Of a stretch of DNA of 64,000 bases, positions 49,192 through 57,692 are shown one piece after another; within the stretch, counting starts at the first letter, position 1, and the number at the start of each line of letters is the position of its first letter. Source of the DNA: Lacihabitans sp. CCS-44 (GTDB lineage: Bacteria > Bacteroidota > Bacteroidia > Cytophagales > Spirosomataceae); NCBI RefSeq assembly GCF_024343735.1, contig NZ_RJUE01000053.1, positions 124,001 through 188,000 on the forward strand. The letters run 5' to 3'. The notes under the pieces were generated by a model. The model did not search any database. It was not told the DNA's origin and saw only the letters and a list, made by a program, of their open reading frames with translations. Made by a program: the position numbers and the translations under genes.

Positions 49192-50142
49192 TTACAACGT
49201 CTCCTCCAAAATCTGCTTAATAACCGCCTGCACAGACCAAACACGGTTTCCTGCTTGTTGGATAACCGCAGCATAATCAGCATCCAAAACTTCGTCTGCT
49301 ACTTTCAGGCCACGCCTTACTGGCAAACAGTGCATAAACTTGGCTTGGTTGGTCAGAGCCATTTTTTCTGGGGTAATTTTCCAAGAAGGATCTTGTGTGA
49401 GTACTTGCCCGTATTGCTCATAGGACGACCAGTTTTTGGCATAAATAAAATCTGCTCCAGCAAATGCTTCTTCTTGAGAATGAACCACTTTGGCATTCTT
49501 TCTAATTTCTGGAGATAAATCATAGCCTTCTGGATTGGCAATTACGAATTCATAATCAGTCATGAGTACCCATTCGGCAAACGAATTGCCAACAGCTTGC
49601 GGAAGTGGCTTAAAATGCGGTGCCCAAGTAAGAACAACTTTCGGTTTTTCTACGGTTTTCAGTTCTTCAATAGTAATCAAATCGGCCAAAGATTGGCAAG
49701 GGTGGCGAGTGGCTGATTCTAAGTTTACAATAGGAACACCTGCATATTTCCTAAAACTCTCTAGAACGGTTTCTTTATAGTCTTCGTCTCTATCTTTAAG
49801 TTCGGCAAAGGCTCTTACGGCTATAATGTCACAATATTGACCCAAAACTGCCGCTGCTTCCTTGATATGCTCTGCTTTGCCTTGATCCATTACAACACCA
49901 TCTTCAAACTCCAGCTGCCACGAATCTGAGCCTACATTCATCACTATCACATTCATTCCTAAATTCAGAGCTGCTTTTTGAGTTGAAATTCGGGTACGCA
50001 GGCTGGAGTTGAAAAACAAAAGCCCTATTGTTTTATTCAATCCCAAATGTTTATTGGCAAATGGATTGGCTTTTTGTTCTAGACCTACTTTTACGAGTTC
50101 GGCTACGTCTGAAACGTCATTGAGGTTTATAAAATGCTTCAT
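49192..50142 (-). CDS. argF': N-acetylornithine/N-succinylornithine carbamoyltransferase
   Basis: 316 aa. The carbamoyl-phosphate loop reads SSLRTRIST (about residues 46-54) instead of the STRTR of ordinary ornithine transcarbamylase, and VMNVGSDSWQLEFEDGVVMDQGKAEHIKEAAAVL (core WQLEFEDGVVM) is characteristic of the acetyl/succinyl-ornithine enzymes of Bacteroidota. HPCQSLADL, GLKVADEVLD-type HCLPVRRG and the closing VQAVIKQILEE are also present. It transfers a carbamoyl group onto the N-acylated ornithine in arginine synthesis. In this phylum the succinyl form is usual. Monocistronic here. Confidence 0.9.
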   Translation of the reverse strand: MKHFINLNDVSDVAELVKVGLEQKANPFANKHLGLNKTIGLLFFNSSLRTRISTQKAALNLGMNVIVMNVGSDSWQLEFEDGVVMDQGKAEHIKEAAAVLGQYCDIIAVRAFAELKDRDEDYKETVLESFRKYAGVPIVNLESATRHPCQSLADLITIEELKTVEKPKVVLTWAPHFKPLPQAVGNSFAEWVLMTDYEFVIANPEGYDLSPEIRKNAKVVHSQEEAFAGADFIYAKNWSSYEQYGQVLTQDPSWKITPEKMALTNQAKFMHCLPVRRGLKVADEVLDADYAAVIQQAGNRVWSVQAVIKQILEETL

Positions 50143-50171
50143 TTCTTGTTATTCGCTTGATAAAAATTGAA

Positions 50172-50179
50172 CAAATGTA
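50172..50179 (-). promoter_or_regulatory. -7 element of argF'
   Basis: Minus strand TACATTTG, 29 nt before the start at 50142. Confidence 0.5.
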
Positions 50180-50258
50180 GCTTTAAAGCAATTTTAAAGC
50201 TTCATCGAGAAAGAAAAAATTGAAAAATCTCTTAATTTGCCTCGAAAAACTATAAACC

Positions 50259-51731
50259 ATGTCTATCGTTTTCAAAAATGTCGAAATTTCTAAAAACAAC
50301 TTTACCATTCTTTCAGACTTCAATTTTCAACTTAAAAACAACGAAAATGTAGTGGTTTTAGGCGAAAGCGGCTCAGGGAAAAGTACATTTTTAGATGCAA
50401 TAGCTGGTTCTGTTTTTCCAACCAAAGGCAAAATAGAAAAAGACAAAACAAAGAAAATAGTAAGTGTAAATAGAGACTATAGTTTTCATCGATTGGTTGG
50501 GCCAGTTTATCAATATTATCAACAAAGATTCAACTCTCAAGACGCAGAATTGGGGCCAACGGTTTATGAAGTTTTGCAAAATCAGGTCATTCCAGTCGGA
50601 ACTATAAATGAGAACTCAGTAGAAATTAAGCCTCCCCTGTATTCGGAGGATTGGCTAGGAGTAATTGTACAAAAGCTAAAATTAGAACACCTAGTTCACC
50701 AAAAAATCACCTCTCTATCGAATGGAGAAACTCGCAGGACATTAATAGCAAATGCCCTTTTGAAGAAACCCGACATTTTGCTTTTAGACAACCCGTTTAC
50801 AGGCTTAGACATTAAAAGCAGAGGGGAGTTGAAGTTGTTATTATCCGATTTTACAGAAACACAAATTATATTGATTGCCAATGCTCATGACATTCCTGAA
50901 AAGTTTGAAAAAGTAGTATTCCTTGAAAAAGGCAAACTTTCATTTTTCGGTAAACTAGCAGAATTTATCCCGAAGGCAGCAATAAATTATAGCATAGGCA
51001 CTGAAATTTTGAAAAAAATAGAAAATTTATCTATTCCTCAATTTAGCAGTTTCGAAACGGCTATAAAAATCAATGACGGGCATGTAAGATATGGCAACAA
51101 ACTGGTACTGCAAGGTATTAACTGGGAAGTTAAGAAAGGAGAAAAATGGGCACTGATGGGGCCGAATGGTTCTGGCAAAAGCTCGCTTTTATCACTCATT
51201 ACTGGAGACAATCCACAATGCTACCAAAACCAATTATATCTTTTTGATAAAAAACGAGGCAGCGGAGAGAGTATTTGGGATCTAAAGCAAAAGATGGGCT
51301 TTGTGTCGCCCGAGCTTCATCTTTATTTCAACAAAAACAGCACGGTTTGGAAAGTCGTAGCTTCGGGATTTTTTGATTCAGCAGGCTTGTTTCAAAAACT
51401 CACCGAACAGCAGTTGGAGTTAACCGAACTATACTTAGATTTGGTTAATCTCTTTGAGGTAAAAGACAGAAAACTCAATCAATTGTCTTTTGGACAGCAA
51501 AGGCTGGTGTTTTTGGCTAGGGCATTGGTAAAAAACCCTGCATTGCTCATTCTCGATGAACCATGCCAAGGCTTAGATTATAACCAAATGGTGTTTTTTA
51601 GAACTATTCTCAATGAAATTGCGATTCATCAAAATAAAACGCTGTTATTTGTTACTCATTATGAAGATGAAATCCCGCTTTGTATAAATAAAAGATTAAA
51701 TTTATTTGAAGGAAAGGAGTTAAAATTGTAA
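50259..51731 (+). CDS. ModF-like protein with two ATP-binding cassettes
   Basis: 490 aa, two fused ATPase domains and no membrane segment. Domain 1 has GESGSGKSTFL, a signature LSNGETRRTLIANALL and Walker B DILLLDNPFTGLD, where Asn replaces the catalytic Glu. Domain 2 has GPNGSGKSSLL, LSFGQQRLVFLARAL and Walker B LLILDEPCQGLD, intact. Length and plan match ModF of E. coli, which is linked to molybdenum transport. So one hydrolytic site is predicted to be weak. No transporter permease is adjacent. Confidence 0.85.
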   Translation: MSIVFKNVEISKNNFTILSDFNFQLKNNENVVVLGESGSGKSTFLDAIAGSVFPTKGKIEKDKTKKIVSVNRDYSFHRLVGPVYQYYQQRFNSQDAELGPTVYEVLQNQVIPVGTINENSVEIKPPLYSEDWLGVIVQKLKLEHLVHQKITSLSNGETRRTLIANALLKKPDILLLDNPFTGLDIKSRGELKLLLSDFTETQIILIANAHDIPEKFEKVVFLEKGKLSFFGKLAEFIPKAAINYSIGTEILKKIENLSIPQFSSFETAIKINDGHVRYGNKLVLQGINWEVKKGEKWALMGPNGSGKSSLLSLITGDNPQCYQNQLYLFDKKRGSGESIWDLKQKMGFVSPELHLYFNKNSTVWKVVASGFFDSAGLFQKLTEQQLELTELYLDLVNLFEVKDRKLNQLSFGQQRLVFLARALVKNPALLILDEPCQGLDYNQMVFFRTILNEIAIHQNKTLLFVTHYEDEIPLCINKRLNLFEGKELKL

Positions 51732-51833
51732 TTATTGCACAAATTTTCAGTTGCACTAAATTCTTAAAAACACTCCAAGTCCATCCATTAAAAGAATTTT
51801 AAGCTTGAAAACGTTAATTAACCATTTTTTGAA

Positions 51834-52556
51834 ATGTCGAATAGATTTCTGGGATTGTATTTAGCTATTTTAATCATATCAAATATATTTTTCTTTAGTA
51901 TCTTTTTGGAAGACGGACCATTAACATATTCAGATATGATTCTTGGGAAGATAATTAACCAAAGTTGTCATCTATTGATTCTATTTTATATCATTTTTAA
52001 GAAATACATTTCATTTAAAGATACAGTTATAATTTGTGTTTTCTGCATCCAGTTGTTAGACATAGCCAACGAATTTATCAATTATCTTTCTCCTTTTAGT
52101 GATACGGTGGCAGTAGATATGGTTTTCGTAATGAGTCAAAGGGTGCTATGGTCTGTAATATTTGTTACTCTTGGCTCAAATTTTATTTCTAACAGTAGAT
52201 TAAAAAATATTCTAAATCTTGCTTTTGGAAGCTTTATATTTTGTTTGTTTCTTAGCACTTTTGAAAGTCTAGATAAGCTCCAACCAAACGTTGTCATATC
52301 CTTACTAATCCTTTACATAATGATTATTTATGGCTCCAACTTTAAAGATAAAATTTTGCATCAAGTTGGGATAGGTGTGTTGTTAGTTGTGTTGGCAGAT
52401 ATGGCATTTTTGTTTTCCGGACTTCACGACGATTTACACTGGAAATACCTTTATTTGCTACCCCGCTTGTTCTTAAATTTAGGAGAATTACTTATATTGT
52501 ATAAAGTATTAGAAAAATACAGATTGCCGACTTTGCCTCTTACACCAATCTCATAA
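51834..52556 (+). CDS. Polytopic membrane protein, function unknown
   Basis: 240 aa with seven or eight hydrophobic helices spaced evenly along the chain. A small C-terminal motif RLFLNLGELLILYKVLEKYR and the acidic LADMAFLFSGLHDDLHW are the only polar landmarks. The layout recalls YhhN-like or lysoplasmalogenase-type proteins, but the conserved residues could not be confirmed. It lies 102 nt after the ModF-like gene and 98 nt before the toxin-like gene. Confidence 0.6.
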   Translation: MSNRFLGLYLAILIISNIFFFSIFLEDGPLTYSDMILGKIINQSCHLLILFYIIFKKYISFKDTVIICVFCIQLLDIANEFINYLSPFSDTVAVDMVFVMSQRVLWSVIFVTLGSNFISNSRLKNILNLAFGSFIFCLFLSTFESLDKLQPNVVISLLILYIMIIYGSNFKDKILHQVGIGVLLVVLADMAFLFSGLHDDLHWKYLYLLPRLFLNLGELLILYKVLEKYRLPTLPLTPIS

Positions 52557-52654
52557 CACTCTATAAACTATTAAATTAACCATTAAAATTAATAGAAACA
52601 ATATTTATTAAGATTTCTTACCTAATAATGTTGTCAAACTTTACCTTTTAATAA

Positions 52655-53602
52655 ATGATAAAAAAAACAACCTTTTTATTAATATTTGTATTTATTTCCA
52701 TAACAGCTAAAGGAAGTTTATTATCAAAACTTAATGTTTCAAAAATTGAAAAAATCAGCTCAGACTCTATAAAAAATCACAGAGATTCCTTAGAATACTT
52801 AATCAATACTAATTCATTAGATTCATTAGAAAAAAGGGCTTTTATAGATGACTTTTATGAGAAACCTTTAGAACTGTTTTTTGAACAAAAATCTATAATA
52901 CACGCTTGGAAAGCCTGTATTATAGATGATAGCTTAAGAAAAGTAAACAATGTTTTACTAAAAACTGCCACTTTTTTAAACCGAAATAAGAGCAAAATCC
53001 AGTCCTTTAAAGAAGAATTTGAAAATACTGTTAGGTTGCAAAGACCCACATTTCTGCTTCGAACTTGGTGGGTAGATAGCCTCAAATCAAACTTTGATAG
53101 CTTGGGCAACTCCTCAGGTTTCAAACCCTTGGGAATTGACATAAAAGAAGTAAAAAAAAGCCTACTTGATGAAATGAGAACAGAAGCTTCTGCACCCCAG
53201 TTTGTGGAGAGTTTGATAAATAGTGGCAACACTATTCCAAAAAAAATCATAATAGGAGAAGGATATATTTTATATAAAATTATACCTAAAGGTAATCCCC
53301 CTCCTTCTCCATTTACTCCTTTTTGGACAAAAATTGAAGACATAAAAAAGTATATTTCAGAGAGTTTAGAACAGAGGTTTGGTCTGCCAACTGTAAGTCA
53401 TTCTGCAAAATATGACGTTTACAAAATACAATTAAAAGAAGGAAAAACTGCTATAATATTTGAAAGCGAAATAGCCCAAACCATAGAAAATAATTATAAA
53501 ACATCAGGAGGTGGAATGCAGTCCTTGGTATTAAATAGAGCAAAATGGACCTTCCCAGTATTAATTTCTGAATTAGAAATATTTCCCCCTTTCAAAAAAT
53601 GA
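52655..53602 (+). CDS. Candidate secreted polymorphic-type toxin
   Basis: 315 aa. N-terminal signal peptide (MIKKTTFLLIFVFISITAKG), a helical middle with AWKACIIDDSLRKVNNVLLK and TATFLNRNKSKIQSFKEEF that resembles the linker before toxin tips in Bacteroidota Rhs-type proteins, then a C-terminal domain of about 110 residues: GEGYILYKIIPKG, FWTKIEDIKKYI, RFGLPTVSHSAKYDVYKI, and GGGMQSLVLNRAKWTFP. The layout (initial YxI/YKI strand, central FGLP, late GGGxQ) is like ART/TNT-type NAD-acting toxins, but no Arg-Ser-Glu set is proven. It overlaps a small downstream gene by 4 nt, as toxin and immunity genes do. Confidence 0.55.
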   Translation: MIKKTTFLLIFVFISITAKGSLLSKLNVSKIEKISSDSIKNHRDSLEYLINTNSLDSLEKRAFIDDFYEKPLELFFEQKSIIHAWKACIIDDSLRKVNNVLLKTATFLNRNKSKIQSFKEEFENTVRLQRPTFLLRTWWVDSLKSNFDSLGNSSGFKPLGIDIKEVKKSLLDEMRTEASAPQFVESLINSGNTIPKKIIIGEGYILYKIIPKGNPPPSPFTPFWTKIEDIKKYISESLEQRFGLPTVSHSAKYDVYKIQLKEGKTAIIFESEIAQTIENNYKTSGGGMQSLVLNRAKWTFPVLISELEIFPPFKK

Positions 53603-53823
53603 AACCTTGTGAAATACCTGAGATAGACAAAGTGAATAAAGCCCTGATAAAGGAGGCCAAAACTGTAATTATGAAAAATAAAAATCCTGAAAATATTTTA
53701 AAAAAAATATCAGACTTCAGGCTAAAATTAGCCTATAATAAGTCTACAGAATCCCTAGAATCTAATTTTGGATGGGGAATTTTTTATGAAAGTCTTATAG
53801 ATGAGCTGTCCAAAAAATATTAA
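53599..53823 (+). CDS. Small candidate immunity protein
   Basis: 74 aa starting at an ATG that overlaps the stop of the toxin-like gene (ATGA). Helical and charged: KVNKALIKEAKTVIMKNKNPENILKKISDFRLKLAYNKSTES, then a short tail NFGWGIFYESLIDELSKKY. No signal peptide, fitting a cytosolic antidote, and no known family. Its 3' end overlaps the converging DsbD-N-like gene by 4 nt. The assignment rests on position and size. Confidence 0.45.
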   Translation: MKPCEIPEIDKVNKALIKEAKTVIMKNKNPENILKKISDFRLKLAYNKSTESLESNFGWGIFYESLIDELSKKY

Positions 53824-54275
53824 AACTTAAAGCTAAACTTATCTTTGTTTGGAATACAACTTCCATCTTTTAGTGTGCAGGTGTAGCTATTTATTTTACC
53901 CTCAACAGTTGCCCCTGCCTTTAATATCTTGATCTTCTGGATGAATTTCGCTTCTTTTGTAAAATAATGTATTGTCCCTTCCCAAATTTTATCGTACTTC
54001 TCTTTAGGATTTACGGCTATCAATTTGCCGACTTTTTGATAAGTTCCATTAGAAATCAAATCTAATTCGGTTGGGTTAGGCCCTTCTACTTTAAGTTCAG
54101 AACTATAGATATACCAATCCTTTTCGATTTTCCCTGTGAAGACTAAATCTACCGTTTGCCCTATTGTTGGTTTTGATGGCGTACTAGCAAAAGTCCATTT
54201 TACCGGTTTTAAAATTTCAACAGACATCAGACCAATGAAAGTTAGAGCGAGTAATAATTGAAATATTTTATTCAT
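53820..54275 (-). CDS. DsbD N-terminal-domain-like secreted protein
   Basis: 151 aa with an N-terminal signal segment. The body WTFASTPSKPTIGQTVDLVFTGKIEKDWYIYSSEL and the end GKINSYTCTLKDGSCIPNKDKFSFKF are like the N-terminal (alpha) domain of the thiol:disulfide interchange protein DsbD, including the two conserved cysteines TCTLKDGSC (about residues 131-139). No membrane or thioredoxin domain is present, so this is a standalone DsbD-alpha-like domain, perhaps delivering electrons to periplasmic oxidised proteins. Confidence 0.75.
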   Translation of the reverse strand: MNKIFQLLLALTFIGLMSVEILKPVKWTFASTPSKPTIGQTVDLVFTGKIEKDWYIYSSELKVEGPNPTELDLISNGTYQKVGKLIAVNPKEKYDKIWEGTIHYFTKEAKFIQKIKILKAGATVEGKINSYTCTLKDGSCIPNKDKFSFKF

Positions 54276-54307
54276 AAAAATAATAGAAATGATGTTCTCG
54301 TAAATTT

Positions 54308-55702
54308 TTAAAAAGCAAAGCCTTCACTTTGACTTGGAATAATAATATTTTTAAAGCCTTCAAGAGTTAATTTCTCTTTGAATGCCTTTTGAGTATCGTA
54401 TTCCCCATGTACCAAAAACAATGTTTTCACCTTTTCTGAATCTTGGCACTTCAGAAGTTCAATAATCTCCGAATAGTCCGCATGTGCGGAGAATGAGTCC
54501 ATGATAGCAACTTCGGCTTTAACAATCTTCTCTTGCCCAAAAATCTTAACCGTCGGCTGACCCGTTTTGAGCATGGCACCTAATGAATTCGGTGAGCAAT
54601 ACCCCACCATCAGGATGGTATTGTCGGGATCTTCGACATTATTAGCTATATGATGCTTAATTCTTCCAGCCTCGGCCATGCCTGACGCTGAAATGATTAT
54701 GCAGGGTTCTTTTGACTCGTTCAGGGCCTTTGACTCTTCTACTTCGGTGATATAGTGCAGATTATCAAAGCCAAAAGCATCGCCGTCTCTTTCAATGTAT
54801 TTGAGGATATCGGGATTAAAATCTTCTCTGTGCTTTTTCATGACCATTGTGGCATTTACAGCCAATGGGCTATCGACATACACAGGAATTCGCGGAAGTT
54901 TGCCTTCACTTTCTAATTGATCTAATGCAAAAACCAACTCTTGTGTTCTATCAACCGCAAAAGCCGGGATAATCAACTTTCCACGTTTTACGACACATGT
55001 TTTATGCACCAATTCAAGCAAATGAGCTTTCATATCTAGCTCTGGTTCGTGCAGTCGATCTCCATAAGTTGATTCACAAATCAAATAATCTACCTGAGGA
55101 AAACGCTCAGGACTTCGTAGGATTTTATCATTCGGTCGACCAATATCACCAGTAAAATAGATTTTTTTAGTGTTGCTTTCTTCTTCTAAATGAATCAAGA
55201 TGCCCGCACTACCCAAAATATGACCCGCATTAAAATATTCTATTCTAATTCCTTCTTCCAGGTAAAATGGTTTATTGAGATAAACTACCTCAAACTGAGT
55301 TAAGGCTTCTGTTACATCTGATTCTTCATATAAAAGCTCCAGCTCGTCTTCTCCCCTATTTTTTCTTCTTTTATTAACTCTTTCGAGATCTCTTTCTTGA
55401 ATTCGAGCAGAGTCCATCAACATAATCTCGCAAAGGCTTTTTGTGGCAGCAGTGCAAAATATTTGGCCTTTGAACCCTTTTTTTACCAACCTTGGCACCA
55501 AGCCTGTATGATCAATATGTGCATGCGAAAGTAATAAATAGTCTATTTCAAGAGGATTAAACCCAAAGTTAAGGTTCATGTCGCTTGTGTTGATACCTTG
55601 AAACATACCACAATCTAGCAGTATTTTTGTGCCTTTTGAGGTAGTTAAAAGATGTTTACTGCCTGTTACTTGCTGTGCTGCTCCAAAAAATTGTAGTTTC
55701 AT
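54308..55702 (-). CDS. MBL-fold beta-CASP RNA exonuclease family protein
   Basis: 464 aa from the ATG at 55702; a further upstream start would add residues not typical of the family. The metallo-beta-lactamase motif LSHAHIDHTGLVPRLVKKG (zinc ligands) is at about residues 60-78, AGHILGSAGIL (motif III) is at about 155, and the beta-CASP part has ISASGMAEAGRIKHH and FLVHGEYDTQKAFKE. Such YSH1/CPSF-like proteins process or degrade RNA in the cytosol. A second nuclease group cannot be excluded. Confidence 0.9.
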   Translation of the reverse strand: MKLQFFGAAQQVTGSKHLLTTSKGTKILLDCGMFQGINTSDMNLNFGFNPLEIDYLLLSHAHIDHTGLVPRLVKKGFKGQIFCTAATKSLCEIMLMDSARIQERDLERVNKRRKNRGEDELELLYEESDVTEALTQFEVVYLNKPFYLEEGIRIEYFNAGHILGSAGILIHLEEESNTKKIYFTGDIGRPNDKILRSPERFPQVDYLICESTYGDRLHEPELDMKAHLLELVHKTCVVKRGKLIIPAFAVDRTQELVFALDQLESEGKLPRIPVYVDSPLAVNATMVMKKHREDFNPDILKYIERDGDAFGFDNLHYITEVEESKALNESKEPCIIISASGMAEAGRIKHHIANNVEDPDNTILMVGYCSPNSLGAMLKTGQPTVKIFGQEKIVKAEVAIMDSFSAHADYSEIIELLKCQDSEKVKTLFLVHGEYDTQKAFKEKLTLEGFKNIIIPSQSEGFAF

Positions 55703-55782
55703 TGTTTTAGTATTTGGCCATTGGCATGTAGCCAATAGCTTTTTTTATGCAAAATAAGCATTTGTTTGGTGATTTGAAACAA

Positions 55783-55817
55783 AATGACAGAAACTCAATG
55801 ATTGAATTTCTGTCATT
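55783..55817. repeat. Palindromic hairpin, tandem copy 1
   Basis: Left arm AATGACAGAAACTCAAT (55783-55799), right arm ATTGAATTTCTGTCATT (55801-55817), 16 of 17 positions pair. A related copy follows at 55866-55890, about 83 nt downstream. Confidence 0.75.
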
Positions 55818-55865
55818 TCTCCTCTATACATTTCAAAAATCTTTTTTTGGGGTCAAACAAAAAAA

Positions 55866-55890
55866 CAGAAACTCAACAATTGAATTTCTG
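55866..55890 (-). terminator. Terminator-like hairpin, tandem copy 2
   Basis: Stem CAGAAACTCAA/TTGAATTTCTG (one mismatch, loop CAA), A-run on the left and T-run on the right, so it could stop transcription in both directions. It lies beyond the 3' end of purH. Confidence 0.65.
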
Positions 55891-55910
55891 CTTTTTTAAT
55901 TACTCTATGC

Positions 55911-55940
55911 CTTTCAGGTCGGACCTGCGGTCTGACCGTC
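55911..55940. repeat. Short palindromic repeat at purH 3' end
   Basis: AGGTC-G-GACCT then CGGTC-T-GACCG: two small palindromes. A near-identical unit is at 61806-61835 next to the era stop codon. Confidence 0.75.
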
Positions 55941-55945
55941 CTTTT

Positions 55946-57460
55946 TTAATGTAAGAAATGTCTAACGCCAGTCATTACCATTGCTATGCCGTTTTCATTA
56001 CAATAGTCGATTGACAATTGGTCTTTTATTGAACCTCCTGGCTGAACCACTGCTGTTACTCCTACATTTCCGGCTATTTCTACACAGTCTGGAAACGGGA
56101 AAAATGCTTCAGAGGCCATCACAGAACCGTTTAAATCAAAACCAAATTCTTTTGCTTTGTCTATCGCTTGTTTGAGTGCGTCTACTCTCGATGTTTGGCC
56201 AACGCCGCTGGCAAGTAATTGTCCGTCTTTCGCCAAAACCACATTGTTAGATTTCAAATGCTTGCATATTTTCAAAGCAAATTCTAAAGCTTTGTTTTGG
56301 TCATCAGTTGGAACCGTATTCGTTACAACTTTAAAATCAGCCGTTTTTTCTGTCGAAAGGTCTTTATCCTGCTCCAAAACCCCATTCAGAAGCGTTCTAA
56401 ACTGTTTTTTTGAAGTTTTTACTTCTTTTCTGATTAACAATCTGCGGTCTTTTTTCTTTTTCAAAATCTCTAAAGCATCAGCATCAAATGAAGGTGCAAT
56501 CAAAATTTCAAAGAAAAGTTTGTGTAACTCCGCCGCCGTGGCTAAATCTACGTTTCCGTTGGTGATGATAACTCCACCAAAGGCAGAAACTGGGTCGCAA
56601 GAAAGTGCATTCAGATACGCCTGATGCGAAGTGGCGGCGGTCGCTACTCCACAAGCATTGTTATGTTTTACAATTACGTAAGTCAAATCTTCAAATTCTT
56701 CAATCAAACGCACACAAGCGTCCACGTCCATAAGATTATTGTACGAAAGTTCTTTTCCGTGCAATTGGGTAAACATCTCATTTAGATTTCCATAGAAACT
56801 AGCGGATTGATGCGGATTTTCTCCATATCGTAATGGCGTTTGTTCCGATGCTCTGAAATTTCCGCCGTCTTCGATACCAGCAAAATAGGCATGAATGGCT
56901 GAATCATAATGTGAGCTGGTTCCGAAAGCCAATTTTGCATATTTTTTTCTATCATCGAAATCAGTTCCACAGTTTTTGGCAGAAAGAATTTCAAAAACAT
57001 CGTCATATTGAGTTCTTGAGGAGACAATCAAAACATCTTGGAAATTTTTGGCAGCACCTCTGATTAAGGCAATTCCACCAATATCAATTTTCTCAATGAT
57101 ATCATCTTCTGAAGCTCCCGAGGCTACAGTTTCTTCGAAAGGATAAAGGTCAACAATAACTAAATCAATAGCAGGAATTTCGAGTTCAGCAGCAGTTTTC
57201 ACATCGTCCTGATTGTCTCTTCTATGCAAAATACCTCCAAATACTTTCGGGTGTAGCGTTTTTACTCTTCCTCCAAAAATAGATGGATAAGAAGTTAGAT
57301 CTTCAACCGCAATCACGGGAATTCCCATTTCTTCAATGAAGCTTTGAGTACCGCCAGTTGAATATATTTTTACATCGTTTTCATGTAAAAGTTTAACGAT
57401 TTTGTCTAATCCATCTTTATAAAACACCGAAATGAGTGCCGACTCAATTTTCTTTGACAT
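55946..57460 (-). CDS. purH: Bifunctional AICAR transformylase / IMP cyclohydrolase
   Basis: 504 aa. Completes de novo purine synthesis: formylation of AICAR, then ring closure to IMP. The N-terminal IMPCH half has LISVFYKDGL, STGGTQSFIEEMG and FGGRVKTLHPKVFGGILHRRDNQ (core RVKTLHPKVFGG). The C-terminal half has LRYGENPHQSASFYG, VVKHNNACGVA (active-site Lys-His) and SEAFFPFPDCVEIA with the ending VMTGVRHFLH. Complete, with a promoter (57483-57490) 22 nt upstream. Confidence 0.96.
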   Translation of the reverse strand: MSKKIESALISVFYKDGLDKIVKLLHENDVKIYSTGGTQSFIEEMGIPVIAVEDLTSYPSIFGGRVKTLHPKVFGGILHRRDNQDDVKTAAELEIPAIDLVIVDLYPFEETVASGASEDDIIEKIDIGGIALIRGAAKNFQDVLIVSSRTQYDDVFEILSAKNCGTDFDDRKKYAKLAFGTSSHYDSAIHAYFAGIEDGGNFRASEQTPLRYGENPHQSASFYGNLNEMFTQLHGKELSYNNLMDVDACVRLIEEFEDLTYVIVKHNNACGVATAATSHQAYLNALSCDPVSAFGGVIITNGNVDLATAAELHKLFFEILIAPSFDADALEILKKKKDRRLLIRKEVKTSKKQFRTLLNGVLEQDKDLSTEKTADFKVVTNTVPTDDQNKALEFALKICKHLKSNNVVLAKDGQLLASGVGQTSRVDALKQAIDKAKEFGFDLNGSVMASEAFFPFPDCVEIAGNVGVTAVVQPGGSIKDQLSIDYCNENGIAMVMTGVRHFLH

Positions 57461-57482
57461 ATTGATTTTTTGAAATTTTGTG

Positions 57483-57490
57483 CAAAAGTA
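57483..57490 (-). promoter_or_regulatory. -7 element of purH
   Basis: Minus strand TACTTTTG, 22 nt before the start. No PurR-like operator was recognised. Confidence 0.55.
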
Positions 57491-57514
57491 CGGCTTTTTA
57501 AATTAATCGACTAA

Positions 57515-57574
57515 CGTAGTGCGATTTTTCAAGATGCATGAATACCATTAAGCGATTTGGAAAATCGCACCACG
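57515..57574. repeat. Interrupted inverted repeat between purH and the permease gene
   Basis: Arms CGTAGTGCGATTTT (57515-57528) and AAAATCGCACCACG (57561-57574) pair at 13 of 14 positions, separated by 32 nt. Could be a MITE-like remnant or a regulatory hairpin. Confidence 0.6.
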
Positions 57575-57692
57575 CGTAATAAAATATTGTTTAAATTAGC
57601 ATAGCGGCATTTTTTTAATAATTTTACAAGAATTCTTTTTCTAGAAAAACCCCTAAGTTTTAGAAAATCAACAAAAAAATAACCTATAAACT

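Noticed and set aside
49075-49518. Plus-strand open frame antisense to the carbamoyltransferase gene
   Set aside because: It is the shadow of a clear enzyme gene on the other strand, and its protein shows no recognisable domain.
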